DNA of 64,000 nucleotides from an uncultured bacterium. GTDB taxonomy: Bacteria > Planctomycetota > UBA1135 > GCA-002686595. Under the pieces are notes generated by a model. That model had not been told where the DNA came from. It did no database searches and saw only the letters and a list, made by a program, of their open reading frames with translations. Position 1 is the first letter of the stretch. Every line of letters begins with the position of its first letter. This document shows, in pieces, positions 24,935 through 34,202 of the stretch. A program made the position numbers and the translations under genes. The DNA lies in the NCBI GenBank assembly GCA_938075305.1, contig CALJGV010000032.1:124001-188000 (forward strand), written 5' to 3'.

Positions 24935-26146
24935 TCAGAGGAACGGGACGGAGACGGCGCCGGTGAAGTTGGAGACCGCGCTGCCTCCGATGGAGTCGCG
25001 GTGCCAGGCCTGGAAGTTCCAGGTGTCACCCGGCATGACCCCCACGGAGCCGGTCGGGGTCGGGATGGCCCCGAGGTCGATCTCGAGGCTGAAGGACCCT
25101 GCGGAGCCTGAGGACAGGATCTGGCCAGGGCCGACGTAGCGACCGATGGAGCCGCCGAGGCAGAGGTCACCCTGGCTGCCGCCCGGGTTGGCGGTGAAGC
25201 CCTGCGTATCGGAGACGATGAAGAATCCGAAGGCGTTCTGCGGGAGCGAGGACGCGCGCAGCGTCATGTCGTGGTCGCCGACGAAGCGGCTCCCGTCTGC
25301 CTCGATCTCACCGCCGACCCCCGTCGAGTTGATGGCACCGTTGCAGTAGACCGCGCCCGGATCGAGAGAGCGCGGCAGCCACGCGGCGGCGCTCGTGGAG
25401 GTGGCTCCAGAGGCATTGATGCCGTGCGGAGTCACGTACGTTCCGGTGCTCAGGTCGAAGACCTGCGGCGAGAAAGTCGGGTCGTCGTCGATGAGGTAGA
25501 CCTTGTTGTTACCCACCGTGCACCCGTCGACGTCCGCGGAGCCAGAGACGTAAGCGGACCCGGGAACCGGGGTGACCGTCCCGGCGGCGAGGTCGATGGC
25601 GACGACCTGCAGGCCAACATCGTCAGGGGCGTAGAACAGGCCGTCTGCACGGTTGAAGCCCAGGCCGCTGATGGAGGCTGAGATGCCGTTCGTGCTGTAG
25701 GAGAGGACCTGGGTCGCCACGAGCGTGTTGCGATCGAGCTCATAGAGACCGCGGGCCGTCGAGGGAGCGCCGAAGGGCGGGAAAGCGAGGACCAGGATCA
25801 ACCGATCGTTGATGCTGTCGTAGGCCATCCCATCCCAGCGATAAGCGCCACCGGTATCCGTCAGGATCGGGCCGACGTCGACCGGCCCATTGGGGCTGCC
25901 GTATTCCCAGGTGGAGAGACGGCCGGGGGTGCCGCCGACCAGCCACATGGACTGCTCGGCGTCGTTAGCCGCCGCGCCGAAGACCTCGAAGAGGTCGAAC
26001 TGGAGGAGAGGCGTGACCGTCCCGGTCTCCACCTCTTCCAGATAGGACTCCCCGAAGGAGAACCCTCCGTAGAGTTGGGCGGACGCAGGGGCGCTGAGTA
26101 GAAGGGCCAGCAGCGAAGAGCCGGCAACGGAGATAGTGGATTTCAT
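24935..26146 (-). CDS. Secreted beta-propeller-like protein with planctomycete C-terminal domain
   Basis: A 403-residue protein. ATG 26146 gives a clean signal peptide (SLLALLLSAPASAQ). The middle has repeated blade-like segments such as LYELDRNTLVATQVLSYS and VVAIDLAAGTVTPVPGSA, resembling an NHL or YVTN-type propeller. About the last 95 residues form the C-terminal domain shared with the protein at 37717-40371: GGSQGDLCLGGSIGRY, SGSAGSFSLEIDLGAIP, and PGDTWNFQAWHRDSIGG. This domain is known as a frequent module in some planctomycetes and probably serves export, anchoring or ligand binding. Function of the propeller unknown. Converges on the DUF255 gene, separated by a terminator. Confidence 0.8.
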   Translation of the reverse strand: MKSTISVAGSSLLALLLSAPASAQLYGGFSFGESYLEEVETGTVTPLLQFDLFEVFGAAANDAEQSMWLVGGTPGRLSTWEYGSPNGPVDVGPILTDTGGAYRWDGMAYDSINDRLILVLAFPPFGAPSTARGLYELDRNTLVATQVLSYSTNGISASISGLGFNRADGLFYAPDDVGLQVVAIDLAAGTVTPVPGSAYVSGSADVDGCTVGNNKVYLIDDDPTFSPQVFDLSTGTYVTPHGINASGATSTSAAAWLPRSLDPGAVYCNGAINSTGVGGEIEADGSRFVGDHDMTLRASSLPQNAFGFFIVSDTQGFTANPGGSQGDLCLGGSIGRYVGPGQILSSGSAGSFSLEIDLGAIPTPTGSVGVMPGDTWNFQAWHRDSIGGSAVSNFTGAVSVPFL

Positions 26147-26302
26147 GGTGAGGAGCGACGGCGTCGCGCGGGTGCGACGAGGTCGCTTCGGAGAAAAGGG
26201 AGTCGCAAAAGTCGGTCCGCAGGATAACAGCAAATTCGGGATCTGGAGAAGTTTCTGGAAACCCATTTCCCGCGTTTGGGGGCCAAGGGTAATGATCAGG
26301 GA

Positions 26303-27538
26303 GTGAGCAGCAGGCAGCCTGAGCGGTCCGTGACGACCCGTCCCGAATCCAAAGCGCTGGACCGGAGCTTCGAGTTGGAGACCGCTGCGGCGATCAACGA
26401 GTTGCGCAGGCAGCTCGACAGGGTCATCAGCCTGCTCCCCACGAAGGTCAGCCGGGCCTCGGAGCTCCAGCATGCCCTGGGGACGGACAAGGCCCTGGCT
26501 TGGCGAGTCTTCAACGCGGTCGAGTGTTCAGACGCCTTCACTGCCGCTCGCTACCTGCCGCGCTCGGCGGGGATCCGGTCGTTCCTCCTGGCGGCGCGGA
26601 AGAGCGGCGTGGACACACCAGCCCTCGAGAAGGTCGGCACCGCCATGGAGGCGCTGGATCGCGTGGTCAAGTCGCACGCAGGTGACCGCAAGCGCTTCGA
26701 CATGCTCCTCGCCTCCCATTCGGTCGAGGGCAAGAAAGAGGCGGACCTCGCCCATCGACGGACGGCGTTCGAGGGGAACACCTATATCTGGGGGGCCTCG
26801 GCCGATGTCCAGCTCAGGAGCGCATTCCTCGCACCGTCGGAGGAGGAGGGCTTCGCGGATATGGCCAACCTGCGTGGCCTCTTGAACCTGGAGTTCCTTC
26901 GTCCCGCCATGTCCTGGCCGGTTGGGATCACCTGGCCTCGCCAGGACGATCTTCAGACCACCAGGGACGCTTCCATCCAGCCGCTCTTCGACATGGACAA
27001 TGCCTCCGAGGAGGAGGCGTCACTCTTCTTTAGTGACCCGTCCCTCAGGGTGGAATCGCGGAGCAGCGACAAGGGCGGGCTGCAGTACATGGTCTCCACG
27101 GAGCGGGTCGGGGCCACCGGCGCGATCTCATGCGTGACCGGCGACGTGGTGCGCTCCGTGGGCGCGCTCAAGGCGGAGGAGGGAAGCGAGCGGGCCGGAG
27201 CGATGGCAACGGTGTCCTGTCCGGTCCGGCTGCTGATCCTCGATCTCCTGGTCCACCGCAGCCTATTCCCCGGGGCCACCCCTGAGGTGGTGGTTCGGAG
27301 CGACTTCTCGCCCGGTCAGGGCATGTCGAACCAGCAGCTGCCGATCTCCGAGACCCCGACCTTCATGGGGCCGGCCGACGGCGTCATCCGCACGGCGGAG
27401 GTCCGTCGCTACGACCAGATGAGGGCCTTCGTCTTCGAGCGCCTCGGATGGAACCCGGCAGAGTTCGACGTCTACAGGCTCCGGGTCGAATTCCCGGTCC
27501 TCTCCACCGCCATGGCCCTCAGCTTCGAGCTGGGGTGA
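26303..27538 (+). CDS. Conserved-looking soluble protein, unknown function
   Basis: About 411 residues. The start is uncertain: GTG 26303 gives VSSRQPERS, TTG 26276 adds nine residues. The N-terminal part is helical, with a segment (SRASELQHALGTDKALAWRVFNA) that resembles a DNA-binding helix-turn-helix followed by helical bundles up to residue about 130. The C-terminal two thirds are mixed alpha/beta (PVRLLILDLLVHRSLFPG). No transmembrane segment and no motif recognised. It may be a transcription regulator, inferred weakly from the helix-turn-helix-like start. It stands alone and ends 39 bases before the stop of the convergent DUF1294 gene. Confidence 0.6.
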   Translation: MSSRQPERSVTTRPESKALDRSFELETAAAINELRRQLDRVISLLPTKVSRASELQHALGTDKALAWRVFNAVECSDAFTAARYLPRSAGIRSFLLAARKSGVDTPALEKVGTAMEALDRVVKSHAGDRKRFDMLLASHSVEGKKEADLAHRRTAFEGNTYIWGASADVQLRSAFLAPSEEEGFADMANLRGLLNLEFLRPAMSWPVGITWPRQDDLQTTRDASIQPLFDMDNASEEEASLFFSDPSLRVESRSSDKGGLQYMVSTERVGATGAISCVTGDVVRSVGALKAEEGSERAGAMATVSCPVRLLILDLLVHRSLFPGATPEVVVRSDFSPGQGMSNQQLPISETPTFMGPADGVIRTAEVRRYDQMRAFVFERLGWNPAEFDVYRLRVEFPVLSTAMALSFELG

Positions 27539-27577
27539 CCCCCACGCGGCCGGCGGACCTCGCGCGCGCCCTCGACC

Positions 27578-27934
27578 TCAGCGGTTCATCCACCAGCCCA
27601 TGGCGATGGCGCTGAGCAGGAGCAGCAGGGGCTGACCGACGCGGAAGATGGCCTTCTGGGTCTTGTGACGGAGCGACTGCATCGCGAGCACACCGGCGAG
27701 TCCTCCACCGAGCAGCGAGAGCAGGTGGAGCGTCCACTCGGGGACGCGGAAGCCCTCGCGCCGTGCCTGGCGCTTGTCGATCCACCAGACCGGATAGGTC
27801 ACGAGGTTGATGCCGATCCACCAGCCGACGAGGAGGGCGCCCCCGATGTACTTGTGGAAGACCCACCCGATGGCGGTCGCCAGCACGAGGGCAGGGAGAA
27901 GGGTGTAGCGGACGGGGTGGGCTCGCAGGCTCAT
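27578..27934 (-). CDS. DUF1294-family small membrane protein
   Basis: A 118-residue protein with about four membrane segments (LLPALVLATAIGWVF, GALLVGWWIGINLVTY, LHLLSLLGGGLAGVLAM and PLLLLLSAIAMGWWM). The family core is the conserved pair: a Trp-Trp-Ile-Asp-Lys-Arg-Gln-Ala motif (WWIDKRQARR, fitting the family's KxxA) and GGGLAGVLAMQSLRHKTQK, where G-x-x-G followed by R-H-K marks DUF1294. Many members carry an N-terminal cold-shock domain; this one does not. ATG 27934 overlaps the stop of the upstream HNH gene by four bases (ATGA). Function unknown. Confidence 0.85.
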   Translation of the reverse strand: MSLRAHPVRYTLLPALVLATAIGWVFHKYIGGALLVGWWIGINLVTYPVWWIDKRQARREGFRVPEWTLHLLSLLGGGLAGVLAMQSLRHKTQKAIFRVGQPLLLLLSAIAMGWWMNR

Positions 27935-28524
27935 GATGCTTCGACCCAGCTCTGTTCTCCGATGAAGCGGCGCCACGCAGCGGGCTTCTCCGCGCCGGCA
28001 ACCTCGAAGATGGGAGACCAGGTAGGGGGCTTGGGATCTTGAAGCAAGATCATGCCCACCTCGGACGCAAGCTTGTTGCCCTTCCGGCGATTGCAGCGGA
28101 GGCAGGCGAGGACGCAGTTCTCCCAGGAGGTGTCGCCCCCCTTGGAGCGAGGGATGACGTGATCCACTGACAGCTGCGCTTGCCCGGGCTGCTTCCCGCA
28201 GTACTGGCACCGGGAGAGGTCACGGCGGATCAGGTTCTTGCGGGTGAAGGGGAGCGCCTGTCGTGGGACACCGCTGAAGGAGTTGAGCACGATCACCTCC
28301 GGGATGCGGAGTTCGAGACGGACGGTGGAGATCGACCCCTCGCCCTCAGGGACCTCCAGCTTCGACCAGCTCTCGAAGCTGTGGACCTCGTAGGTGTCCG
28401 GCTGGACGACCATGGCGGCCTCCGAGTAGACGAGGCGCAGCGCGTTGCGCACGGGCGTGGAGGCGATGGCAAGCCACGCTCGATTGAGGACCAGGGTGTC
28501 CCGAGAGAGGGCCGATGTCGTCAT
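27931..28524 (-). CDS. HNH endonuclease-family protein
   Basis: A 197-residue protein. The zinc-finger-type HNH core is at residues about 106-155: CQYCG, LSVDHVIPRSKGGDTSWENC (Asp-His, then Asn) and VLACLRCNRRKGN. Cys pairs (CxxC twice) hold a structural zinc, as in the HNH_5 group common in bacterial chromosomes. The N-terminal 100 residues are typical of stand-alone HNH proteins (LVLNRAWLAIASTPVRNALR). Its function in the cell is not known; such genes are often core genes and not selfish. Overlaps the DUF1294 gene. Confidence 0.9.
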   Translation of the reverse strand: MTTSALSRDTLVLNRAWLAIASTPVRNALRLVYSEAAMVVQPDTYEVHSFESWSKLEVPEGEGSISTVRLELRIPEVIVLNSFSGVPRQALPFTRKNLIRRDLSRCQYCGKQPGQAQLSVDHVIPRSKGGDTSWENCVLACLRCNRRKGNKLASEVGMILLQDPKPPTWSPIFEVAGAEKPAAWRRFIGEQSWVEAS

Positions 28525-28717
28525 GACTGCAGGCCCTCCGTCGCGCGCGTGGCAGCCCTCACGTGTCGCGAGCAGTCCCTCAAGGCCTCCCTCATGCCCC
28601 GAGGATAGGCCGAAGCACCCGCGGATTCACGGGCGGTGGCCAGGCTGTCGCACCGTTCCACGTGATCACCGGCTCCCCGTTAGTGCATGCCGGCCGAGGG
28701 CATTAGATTGGGACCCG

Positions 28718-29389
28718 ATGGCCGCAGATGACCAGGGATCACCGCAGGAGTCACCGCGCCCGTTCGCCGGGGAGGGACCGGATTCGGAGTGGAAGGAGCG
28801 GCTCCCGCGCCCCGAGCGGATCGCGCGCACCATGTCGGCCTTCGCCAACGGCGTCGGCGGGCAGATCTGGGTCGGGGTCCGTGACGACGGGTCCGTCCTC
28901 GGCGTCGCCGACGCGGCGGAGACGACCGCCGAGCTACGCCGGATCGCGAGCGACCTAGTTGCACCCTCACCCTCGCTCCAGGTGCGCACCGTGGCGTGCG
29001 ATGGCGCGCAGCTCGTGGTGGCGGAGGTGCCCTCCTCCGAGCTCCGGCCGGTGCTCGCGCCCGGGAGAGATGGCAAGCTCGCCCCCTTCGTGCGCGACGG
29101 CTCCTCGACCCGTCCAGCACCGCGGGCGATCCAGCGCGTGTGGTCGAGGGGAGCTGCGCGGGCCACCCTCGACGCCCGGGAGCGTCGGATCTTGCGTGAG
29201 ATCAGGCTCCGGGCTCAGGACGGAACCGCTGGGCCGGACCTGAAGGAGCTCGCGCGCGCCTCGAGGATGGGGCAGCGCGCCGCCCGTCGGGCGGTGGTCC
29301 AGCTCCAGGCGGCTGGCCTCATCACCGAGCGAACCGCAGGGCACTTCGGGCTGACGCCCGAGGGGCACACGCGGGCTCGACGTCGTTGA
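28718..29389 (+). CDS. AlbA_2 (Schlafen-like) domain protein with winged-helix C-terminus
   Basis: A 223-residue protein. Residues about 22-120 form a divergent-AAA/AlbA_2 domain (SEWKERL, ERIARTMSAFANGVGGQIWV, GVRDDGSVLGV, then VAEVPSSELRPV), the fold also found in Schlafen proteins. Residues about 145-223 look like a winged helix (ERRILREIRLRA, LARASRMGQRAARRAVVQLQ, AGLITERTAGHFGLTPEG). Together they suggest a nucleic-acid-binding regulator. It is transcribed alone; the divergent HNH gene starts 193 bases upstream. Function unproven. Confidence 0.82.
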   Translation: MAADDQGSPQESPRPFAGEGPDSEWKERLPRPERIARTMSAFANGVGGQIWVGVRDDGSVLGVADAAETTAELRRIASDLVAPSPSLQVRTVACDGAQLVVAEVPSSELRPVLAPGRDGKLAPFVRDGSSTRPAPRAIQRVWSRGAARATLDARERRILREIRLRAQDGTAGPDLKELARASRMGQRAARRAVVQLQAAGLITERTAGHFGLTPEGHTRARRR

Positions 29390-29528
29390 GCGGGAGTGAC
29401 CTACGGCGGATGCCGCCGACCTGGGGATCCTCGCGTTCTCAAATCACCCGTCGTCGCTACGATGGTCCCTCGCCCTGCCTCATTTGAACTCCTGAACGAC
29501 CCGCGGCCCGGGTGGGCCCGGAACCCCT

Positions 29529-31112
29529 ATGGCACGACCGATCCACCGCGCACTCATCTCCGTCTCCGATAAGAACGGCCTGGAGAACTTCGCCCGCCAG
29601 CTCGCCGATTATGGCGTGGAGCTGCTCTCCACTGGCGGCACCTACCGCGCCCTGGAGGAGGCTGGAATCCCCGTCACCGAGGTCCGCGAGCACACGGGCT
29701 TCCCGGAGATGATGGACGGCCGCGTGAAGACGCTGCACCCGAAGATCCATGGCGGGCTCCTGGCCGTCCGGGACAACGTGGAGCACGCGGCGGCCATGGA
29801 CGAGCACAAGATCGCGCCCATCGACCTCGTCGTCGTCAACCTCTACCCCTTCGAGGCGACGATCGCGCGTGAGGGAGCGACCCGGGACGAGTGCGTCGAA
29901 CAGATCGACATCGGGGGACCCTCGATGGTCCGCTCGGCGGCGAAGAACCACCGGTTCGTCGCGGTGGTCACCGAGCCCGAGCTCTACGGGCGCGTCCTCG
30001 ACGAGCTCGCCACCAACGGCGGGGGGCTCAGCGATGGCTTCCGTCGCGAGCTGGCCCAGCGAGCCTTCGCGCGGACCGCCGCCTACGACACTGCTATCTC
30101 CACCTGGATGTTCCAGCAGGACCACGATGAGGATGCAGAGGAGGCCTTCGCGGGCACCTTCGCTCTGGCTGGCGCGAAGCAGATGGAGCTGCGCTATGGC
30201 GAGAACCCGCACCAGCGGGCGGCGTTCTATCGCACGGACCCCATGCCGGAGCCCTGCGCAGCCCACGCCGAGGTCCTCAACGGCAAGGCGCTGTCCTACA
30301 ACAACCTCGTGGACCTCGACGCCGCTCATGCCCTCGCGGCCGAGTTTGAGGGGCCCTTCGTGAGCGTCATCAAGCACACCAACCCCTGCGGGGCGGCGGA
30401 GGGTGCCACGATCTCGGAGGCGCTTGAGCGGGCGTGGTCCGGCGATCCGATCAGCGCCTTTGGCTCGGTGCTCGCCTTCACCCGGCCGCTCGACCTGGCC
30501 TCTGCGACCTTCCTCGTGGAGGGCAATCGGTTCGTGGAGGCGATCATCGCCCCTGACTTCGACGATGACGCCTTCGAGCTCCTGACCCGCAAGCCAAAGT
30601 GGGGCAAGAGCGTCCGGCTCCTCGCCTGCGGGTCCTTCGGCCCCGCGTCTCGCTCGAAGGACCAGTACGAGGTCAAGAAGCTCGCGGGCGGCTTCCTCGT
30701 CCAGGACCGCGACCTCACTATCGAGACTGAGTTCGAGAAGGCCGGCGAGGCCACGGCCTCCGAGGAGCAGATCGCCGAGCTTGGCTTCGCGAACAAGATC
30801 TCCAAGCACGTGAAGTCCAACGCGATTGTGCTGACCTGCGACCGGACGGTCGTCGGCGTCGGTGCCGGCCAGATGAGCCGCGTGGACTCGGTGCGAATCG
30901 CCGCGCACAAGGCTGGCGACCGGGCGTCGGGCGCCGTCCTCGCGAGCGACGCGTTCTTCCCGTTCCCCGACGGGGTCGAGGCGGCCATCGACGCGGGGGT
31001 CAGCGCCATCGTGCAGCCCGGCGGTTCGGTGCGGGACGCGGAGGTCGTGAAGGCCGCCGACGCCAAGGGGGTGCCCATGTTGTTCTCGGGCGCCCGACAC
31101 TTCCGCCATTGA
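29529..31112 (+). CDS. purH: Bifunctional AICAR formyltransferase/IMP cyclohydrolase
   Basis: A 527-residue enzyme catalysing the last two steps of purine synthesis: formylation of AICAR and ring closure to IMP. The N-terminal MGS-like cyclohydrolase domain (about 1-200) shows LSTGGTYRALEEAG and VKTLHPKIHGGLLAVRDN, with the conserved Lys-Thr-Leu-His-Pro. The C-terminal formyltransferase contains the RYGENPHQRAAFYR motif and the catalytic VIKHTNPCGAAEG (Lys-His). The final VQPGGSVRDAEVVKAAD is present. Complete and at usual length. Single gene followed by a strong hairpin. Confidence 0.97.
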   Translation: MARPIHRALISVSDKNGLENFARQLADYGVELLSTGGTYRALEEAGIPVTEVREHTGFPEMMDGRVKTLHPKIHGGLLAVRDNVEHAAAMDEHKIAPIDLVVVNLYPFEATIAREGATRDECVEQIDIGGPSMVRSAAKNHRFVAVVTEPELYGRVLDELATNGGGLSDGFRRELAQRAFARTAAYDTAISTWMFQQDHDEDAEEAFAGTFALAGAKQMELRYGENPHQRAAFYRTDPMPEPCAAHAEVLNGKALSYNNLVDLDAAHALAAEFEGPFVSVIKHTNPCGAAEGATISEALERAWSGDPISAFGSVLAFTRPLDLASATFLVEGNRFVEAIIAPDFDDDAFELLTRKPKWGKSVRLLACGSFGPASRSKDQYEVKKLAGGFLVQDRDLTIETEFEKAGEATASEEQIAELGFANKISKHVKSNAIVLTCDRTVVGVGAGQMSRVDSVRIAAHKAGDRASGAVLASDAFFPFPDGVEAAIDAGVSAIVQPGGSVRDAEVVKAADAKGVPMLFSGARHFRH

Positions 31113-31116
31113 GCGG

Positions 31117-31140
31117 GGTGGGGGCCCTGGCCCCCACCCT
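31117..31140. terminator. Terminator hairpin after purH
   Basis: Perfect 10-bp stem GGGTGGGGGC/GCCCCCACCC with a CCTG loop, four bases after the purH stop and just before the stop of the convergent epimerase gene. Probably shared by both. Confidence 0.8.
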
Positions 31141-31141
31141 C

Positions 31142-31996
31142 TCAGGCCCCCTCGCGTCCCGGGGGCGCTTCGCGGAGCAGCGCGCTGTAGCCGTCCTTGA
31201 AGGACGGGAATTGGAACTCGAAGCCGGTCGAGGCGAGCTGTCTGGAGCTCACCCGGCGATTCGCCTTCGCGGAGCGCGTCGGGGCCGCGGCGGCGGTCAC
31301 GAGGCCGCGGTCGAGCTGTGCGGCTAGCCACTCGAGGACCTCTCGGCGGGGCGCGGGCCCGGGGTCGACCACGTTGAGCACCGGCGGCGGGCTCGGGGCC
31401 GTCGCCACGTGCAGGATCGCCCGGGCCGCGTCGTCCCGGTGAATTCGATTGGTCCAGTGCTCCATGGTCGCCGCGGGGAAGGGCCGGTCCGAGCGGATGG
31501 CGTCGATGAGGAAGGTCCTTCCGGGGCCATAGATCCCCCCGAGGCGGACGCTGGTCCCGCGAAAGGCGCTGCCCTCGAGGACGGCCTCGGCCTCCAGCAT
31601 GGCGCGTCCGGTGAAGCCCTCCGGCGCAGGCGCGGTGTCCTCGTCCACCCAGGCACCTCCGGCGTCGCCATATACGCCCGTGGAGGAGACGAACAGCACC
31701 CGGGCCTCAGGCGACTCGCGGGTGAGGGCCCCGAGCACGTGGTCGAGGCCCCCGGGGTACGCCCGCTGATAGGCGTCCTCTTCCCTCGCGTCCGCGGCGA
31801 TGCAGTAGACCGTGAGGTCCAGCGCGGAGGGCAGGGCGAGGGTGCCGGGATCGGTCACGTCGCCCTGGATCAAGGTGACCCCCAGGGGCGCCGCCGTGCC
31901 GCCCCGCCTGAGGCCGAATACCGCGTGCCCCTCGCCGGCGGCGAGGCGCGCGACCTCGGTTCCGAGGTCGCCGAGCCCTGCGATCAGGATCCGCAT
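31142..31996 (-). CDS. NAD(P)-dependent epimerase/dehydratase-family protein (YeeZ-like)
   Basis: A 284-residue extended short-chain dehydrogenase. The nucleotide-binding motif is ILIAGLGDLGTEVARL (G-x-G-x-x-G) and the acid-free VFGLRR end of strand two suggests NADP(H). The SSTGVYGD stretch carries Ser-Thr and Tyr of the active site region, but the usual Y-x-x-x-K is not obvious, as in the YeeZ/SDR_a5 subgroup. Later IHRDDAARAILHVA is a known YeeZ-type motif. Substrate unknown. Single gene next to the helicase gene, 31 bases apart. Confidence 0.85.
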   Translation of the reverse strand: MRILIAGLGDLGTEVARLAAGEGHAVFGLRRGGTAAPLGVTLIQGDVTDPGTLALPSALDLTVYCIAADAREEDAYQRAYPGGLDHVLGALTRESPEARVLFVSSTGVYGDAGGAWVDEDTAPAPEGFTGRAMLEAEAVLEGSAFRGTSVRLGGIYGPGRTFLIDAIRSDRPFPAATMEHWTNRIHRDDAARAILHVATAPSPPPVLNVVDPGPAPRREVLEWLAAQLDRGLVTAAAAPTRSAKANRRVSSRQLASTGFEFQFPSFKDGYSALLREAPPGREGA

Positions 31997-32026
31997 CCGA
32001 CGTCCCGGGAGGGTCCCCCCCCGGCG

Positions 32027-33877
32027 TCAGCGGCGCCGCCTCCGGCGGAAGCCGCGCCGGCCGCCACCCCGTCGGGGACCGTCCCCCGTGGGACCGCGAT
32101 CTCGGCGGATGAAGGTGGTGGGGTTGCGCTCGTCTCGCTGGCCCGCGTTCTTCTCGAACTCCATCGCAACCTCCTCGCGGACGTCGAACGTGGTGGCGTT
32201 GGGGTGGATCGAGATCGCACCGACGTCTGCGCCTTGGACGTTGCCGCGGCGGCAGACCTGGGCGAGGACCTTGGAGGGATTCGCGCCCTTCAGGGAGCCC
32301 CAGTTGATGAAGAAGCGGACCATGCCGGGAGCGGAGACGCTCCCTTCATCACGGCGGTTGCTGCGGGGCCGGCTCTCGTAGCTCTCGTTCCCGTGGCCAG
32401 ACGGCCCGCCCACGTCCCGCGCCTTGGCTCGGCGCTTCTCGCCGAGCCTGGCGAGGAGTGCCGCCACCAGCCTCGGCCCATCGTGCTCCTCGAGGAGCGA
32501 GTTGGCGTGCTCGAGCAGCGCCTCCTTGGGCTCCTTCTGGAGGGCCTTGTCGAGCTCTGCGCCGAGCTTCGCCCTGAAGCGCTCCTGGAGGACCGCCTCG
32601 ACCTCCGCGGCGGGGGGCAGCGGGCGCCATTCCAGTTCGACCCGCGCGTCGGCCAACAGGTAGCTCAGCTTGCGCCGACGGTTCGGCGGCGCGAGCAGGA
32701 TGCTCCGGCCCGTCTGGCCGGCCCGACCGGTCCGACCGCTGCGGTGCGTGTAGACCTCGGGGTCGATGGGGGGCGACGTGTGGATGACGGTCGTCACGTC
32801 GGGCACGTCCAACCCGCGCGCCGCCACGTCGGTCGCGACGAGGATCGTGGCGCGGCCATTCCTGAAGGCGGCGAGCGTGTGGTTGCGCTGGCTCTGTGCC
32901 AGCTCGCCGCTGAGGGGCAGCGCGGAGAAGCCGTCCTCCGAGAGCATGGTGGCGACCTGCGCGGCGTCGGAGCGTCGCTCGACGAAGACGAGCACTCGCT
33001 CCTCTCCAGCGAGGAGCAGCAGGTTGACGAGGGCCGTATAGCGGTCGGAGCGTTGGACGAGGTGTCCGATGTGCTCGATGTTGGCGTTGGCCTCGCCGAG
33101 GGCGGTGCCCTCGACGGAAACGGGGTCCCGCTGATACCGCTCTGCAAGCCGCTCGATCCCGGGGGGGAACGTGGCGGACACCATGTGCGTTCGACGCTCG
33201 GCGGGGGTGGCGTTGAGGATGGTCTCGAGGTCCTCGCGGAACCCCATGTCGAGCATCTGGTCCGCCTCGTCGAGCACCAGCTCCCGGGCGTTGCCGAGGT
33301 CCAGGTTCTCGTTCGTGAGGTGGTCCACGAGCCTGCCGGGGGTCCCGATCAGGACCCTGGGCTCGTTCCTCAGCGTGTTCTTGTCCTGGAAGATCGGCGT
33401 GCCGCCAGTCACCGAGGCCACCGTGGTGTCCTCGAGGTCAGCGAAGAGCCAGCGGAGCTCGGTGGAGACCTGCTGGGCGAGCTCGCGGGTCGGGACCACG
33501 ACCAGCACGTCGGGGCCACGGTCCCCGCGGGGTTCCACCAGGACGCGGGAGACCACGAGCCCGAGGGCGACGGTCTTACCGGAGCCGGTCTGCGAGGAGA
33601 TTCGCAGGTCGCTGGCCCCCGAGTCGGCCGCGAGGACCGCGGACTGGACCTCGGAGAGCTCGGTGAATCCGCGCCGTTGAAGGGCCGGTTGAAGGGCCGC
33701 GGGGACGCTCTCGAACGGGCTCGGCCCGACGTCGTTCTCCTCGGTCGAACTGGCTTCAACGGCTGCTGCGGGCTCGTTCTCGACCGCTTCCTGGCGCTGG
33801 TCGAATTGGGTCGGCTGGCGCTCTTCGGACGAAGTGGGCGCTTCGGCGCCTTCCGGCGCCGTCATTTCAGGGTCCAT
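32027..33877 (-). CDS. DEAD-box RNA helicase with DbpA-type RNA-binding domain (DeaD-like)
   Basis: A 616-residue helicase. About 50 acidic residues precede the core. Motifs: Q-region (RRGFTELSEVQSAVL), SSQTGSGKT, PTRELAQQ, TPGRLVDH, VLDEADQMLDMGF, SATFP, then second domain ATDVAARGLDVPDV and HRSGRTGRAGQ. After a linker the RRM-like DbpA_CTD (VRFFINWGSLKGANPSKVLA, then VCRRGNVQGADVG) binds structured RNA, followed by a basic Arg-rich tail. The His of HRxGRTGR is retained. Such DeaD/CsdA proteins act in ribosome biogenesis and cold adaptation. This is the second DEAD-box helicase of the window and of a different class. ATG 33865 is an alternative start. Confidence 0.92.
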   Translation of the reverse strand: MDPEMTAPEGAEAPTSSEERQPTQFDQRQEAVENEPAAAVEASSTEENDVGPSPFESVPAALQPALQRRGFTELSEVQSAVLAADSGASDLRISSQTGSGKTVALGLVVSRVLVEPRGDRGPDVLVVVPTRELAQQVSTELRWLFADLEDTTVASVTGGTPIFQDKNTLRNEPRVLIGTPGRLVDHLTNENLDLGNARELVLDEADQMLDMGFREDLETILNATPAERRTHMVSATFPPGIERLAERYQRDPVSVEGTALGEANANIEHIGHLVQRSDRYTALVNLLLLAGEERVLVFVERRSDAAQVATMLSEDGFSALPLSGELAQSQRNHTLAAFRNGRATILVATDVAARGLDVPDVTTVIHTSPPIDPEVYTHRSGRTGRAGQTGRSILLAPPNRRRKLSYLLADARVELEWRPLPPAAEVEAVLQERFRAKLGAELDKALQKEPKEALLEHANSLLEEHDGPRLVAALLARLGEKRRAKARDVGGPSGHGNESYESRPRSNRRDEGSVSAPGMVRFFINWGSLKGANPSKVLAQVCRRGNVQGADVGAISIHPNATTFDVREEVAMEFEKNAGQRDERNPTTFIRRDRGPTGDGPRRGGGRRGFRRRRRR

Positions 33878-34202
33878 GACGTGGTCCACGTGGGGCTGAT
33901 CGCCCCGTATCGGTTTGCGGCGTCTTCGCCGCGCTGAAGGACCTGTCAATGGCCCCGATGATGATCGCGCTTCTTTGCTCCGGACTCTCAACGCCGGGCC
34001 TTTTCTCGCGCTTGCTCTGGCTGGAGCGTATCCCCGTGTCCGTTGCGAGTGGTGAAGGCGGGGCGAGAAGGTCAGGAATCCCCGGGAGCGCGCTTGGATT
34101 CGCCTCAGATCGAGCGTTGGGAGGGCGCTTGAGGCACTGCCGGGGTGAAGGCGCCGGGTCGAGCAGGCGTGCCGGGGGACCGAGATCGGATAGAACCAGG
34201 GG
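33878..34202. other. Divergent intergenic region upstream of the helicase and nanA genes
   Basis: About 325 bases between two divergent genes. The longer helicase frame runs into it but has no family similarity. Nothing clear beyond expected promoters; no terminator-like hairpin or known RNA element seen. Confidence 0.4.

Noticed and set aside
31409-33937. Open frame of over 800 codons on the plus strand antisense to the epimerase and helicase genes
   Set aside because: The composition is that of an antisense shadow (Arg, Gly, His, Val-rich) and the opposite strand encodes intact helicase motifs.
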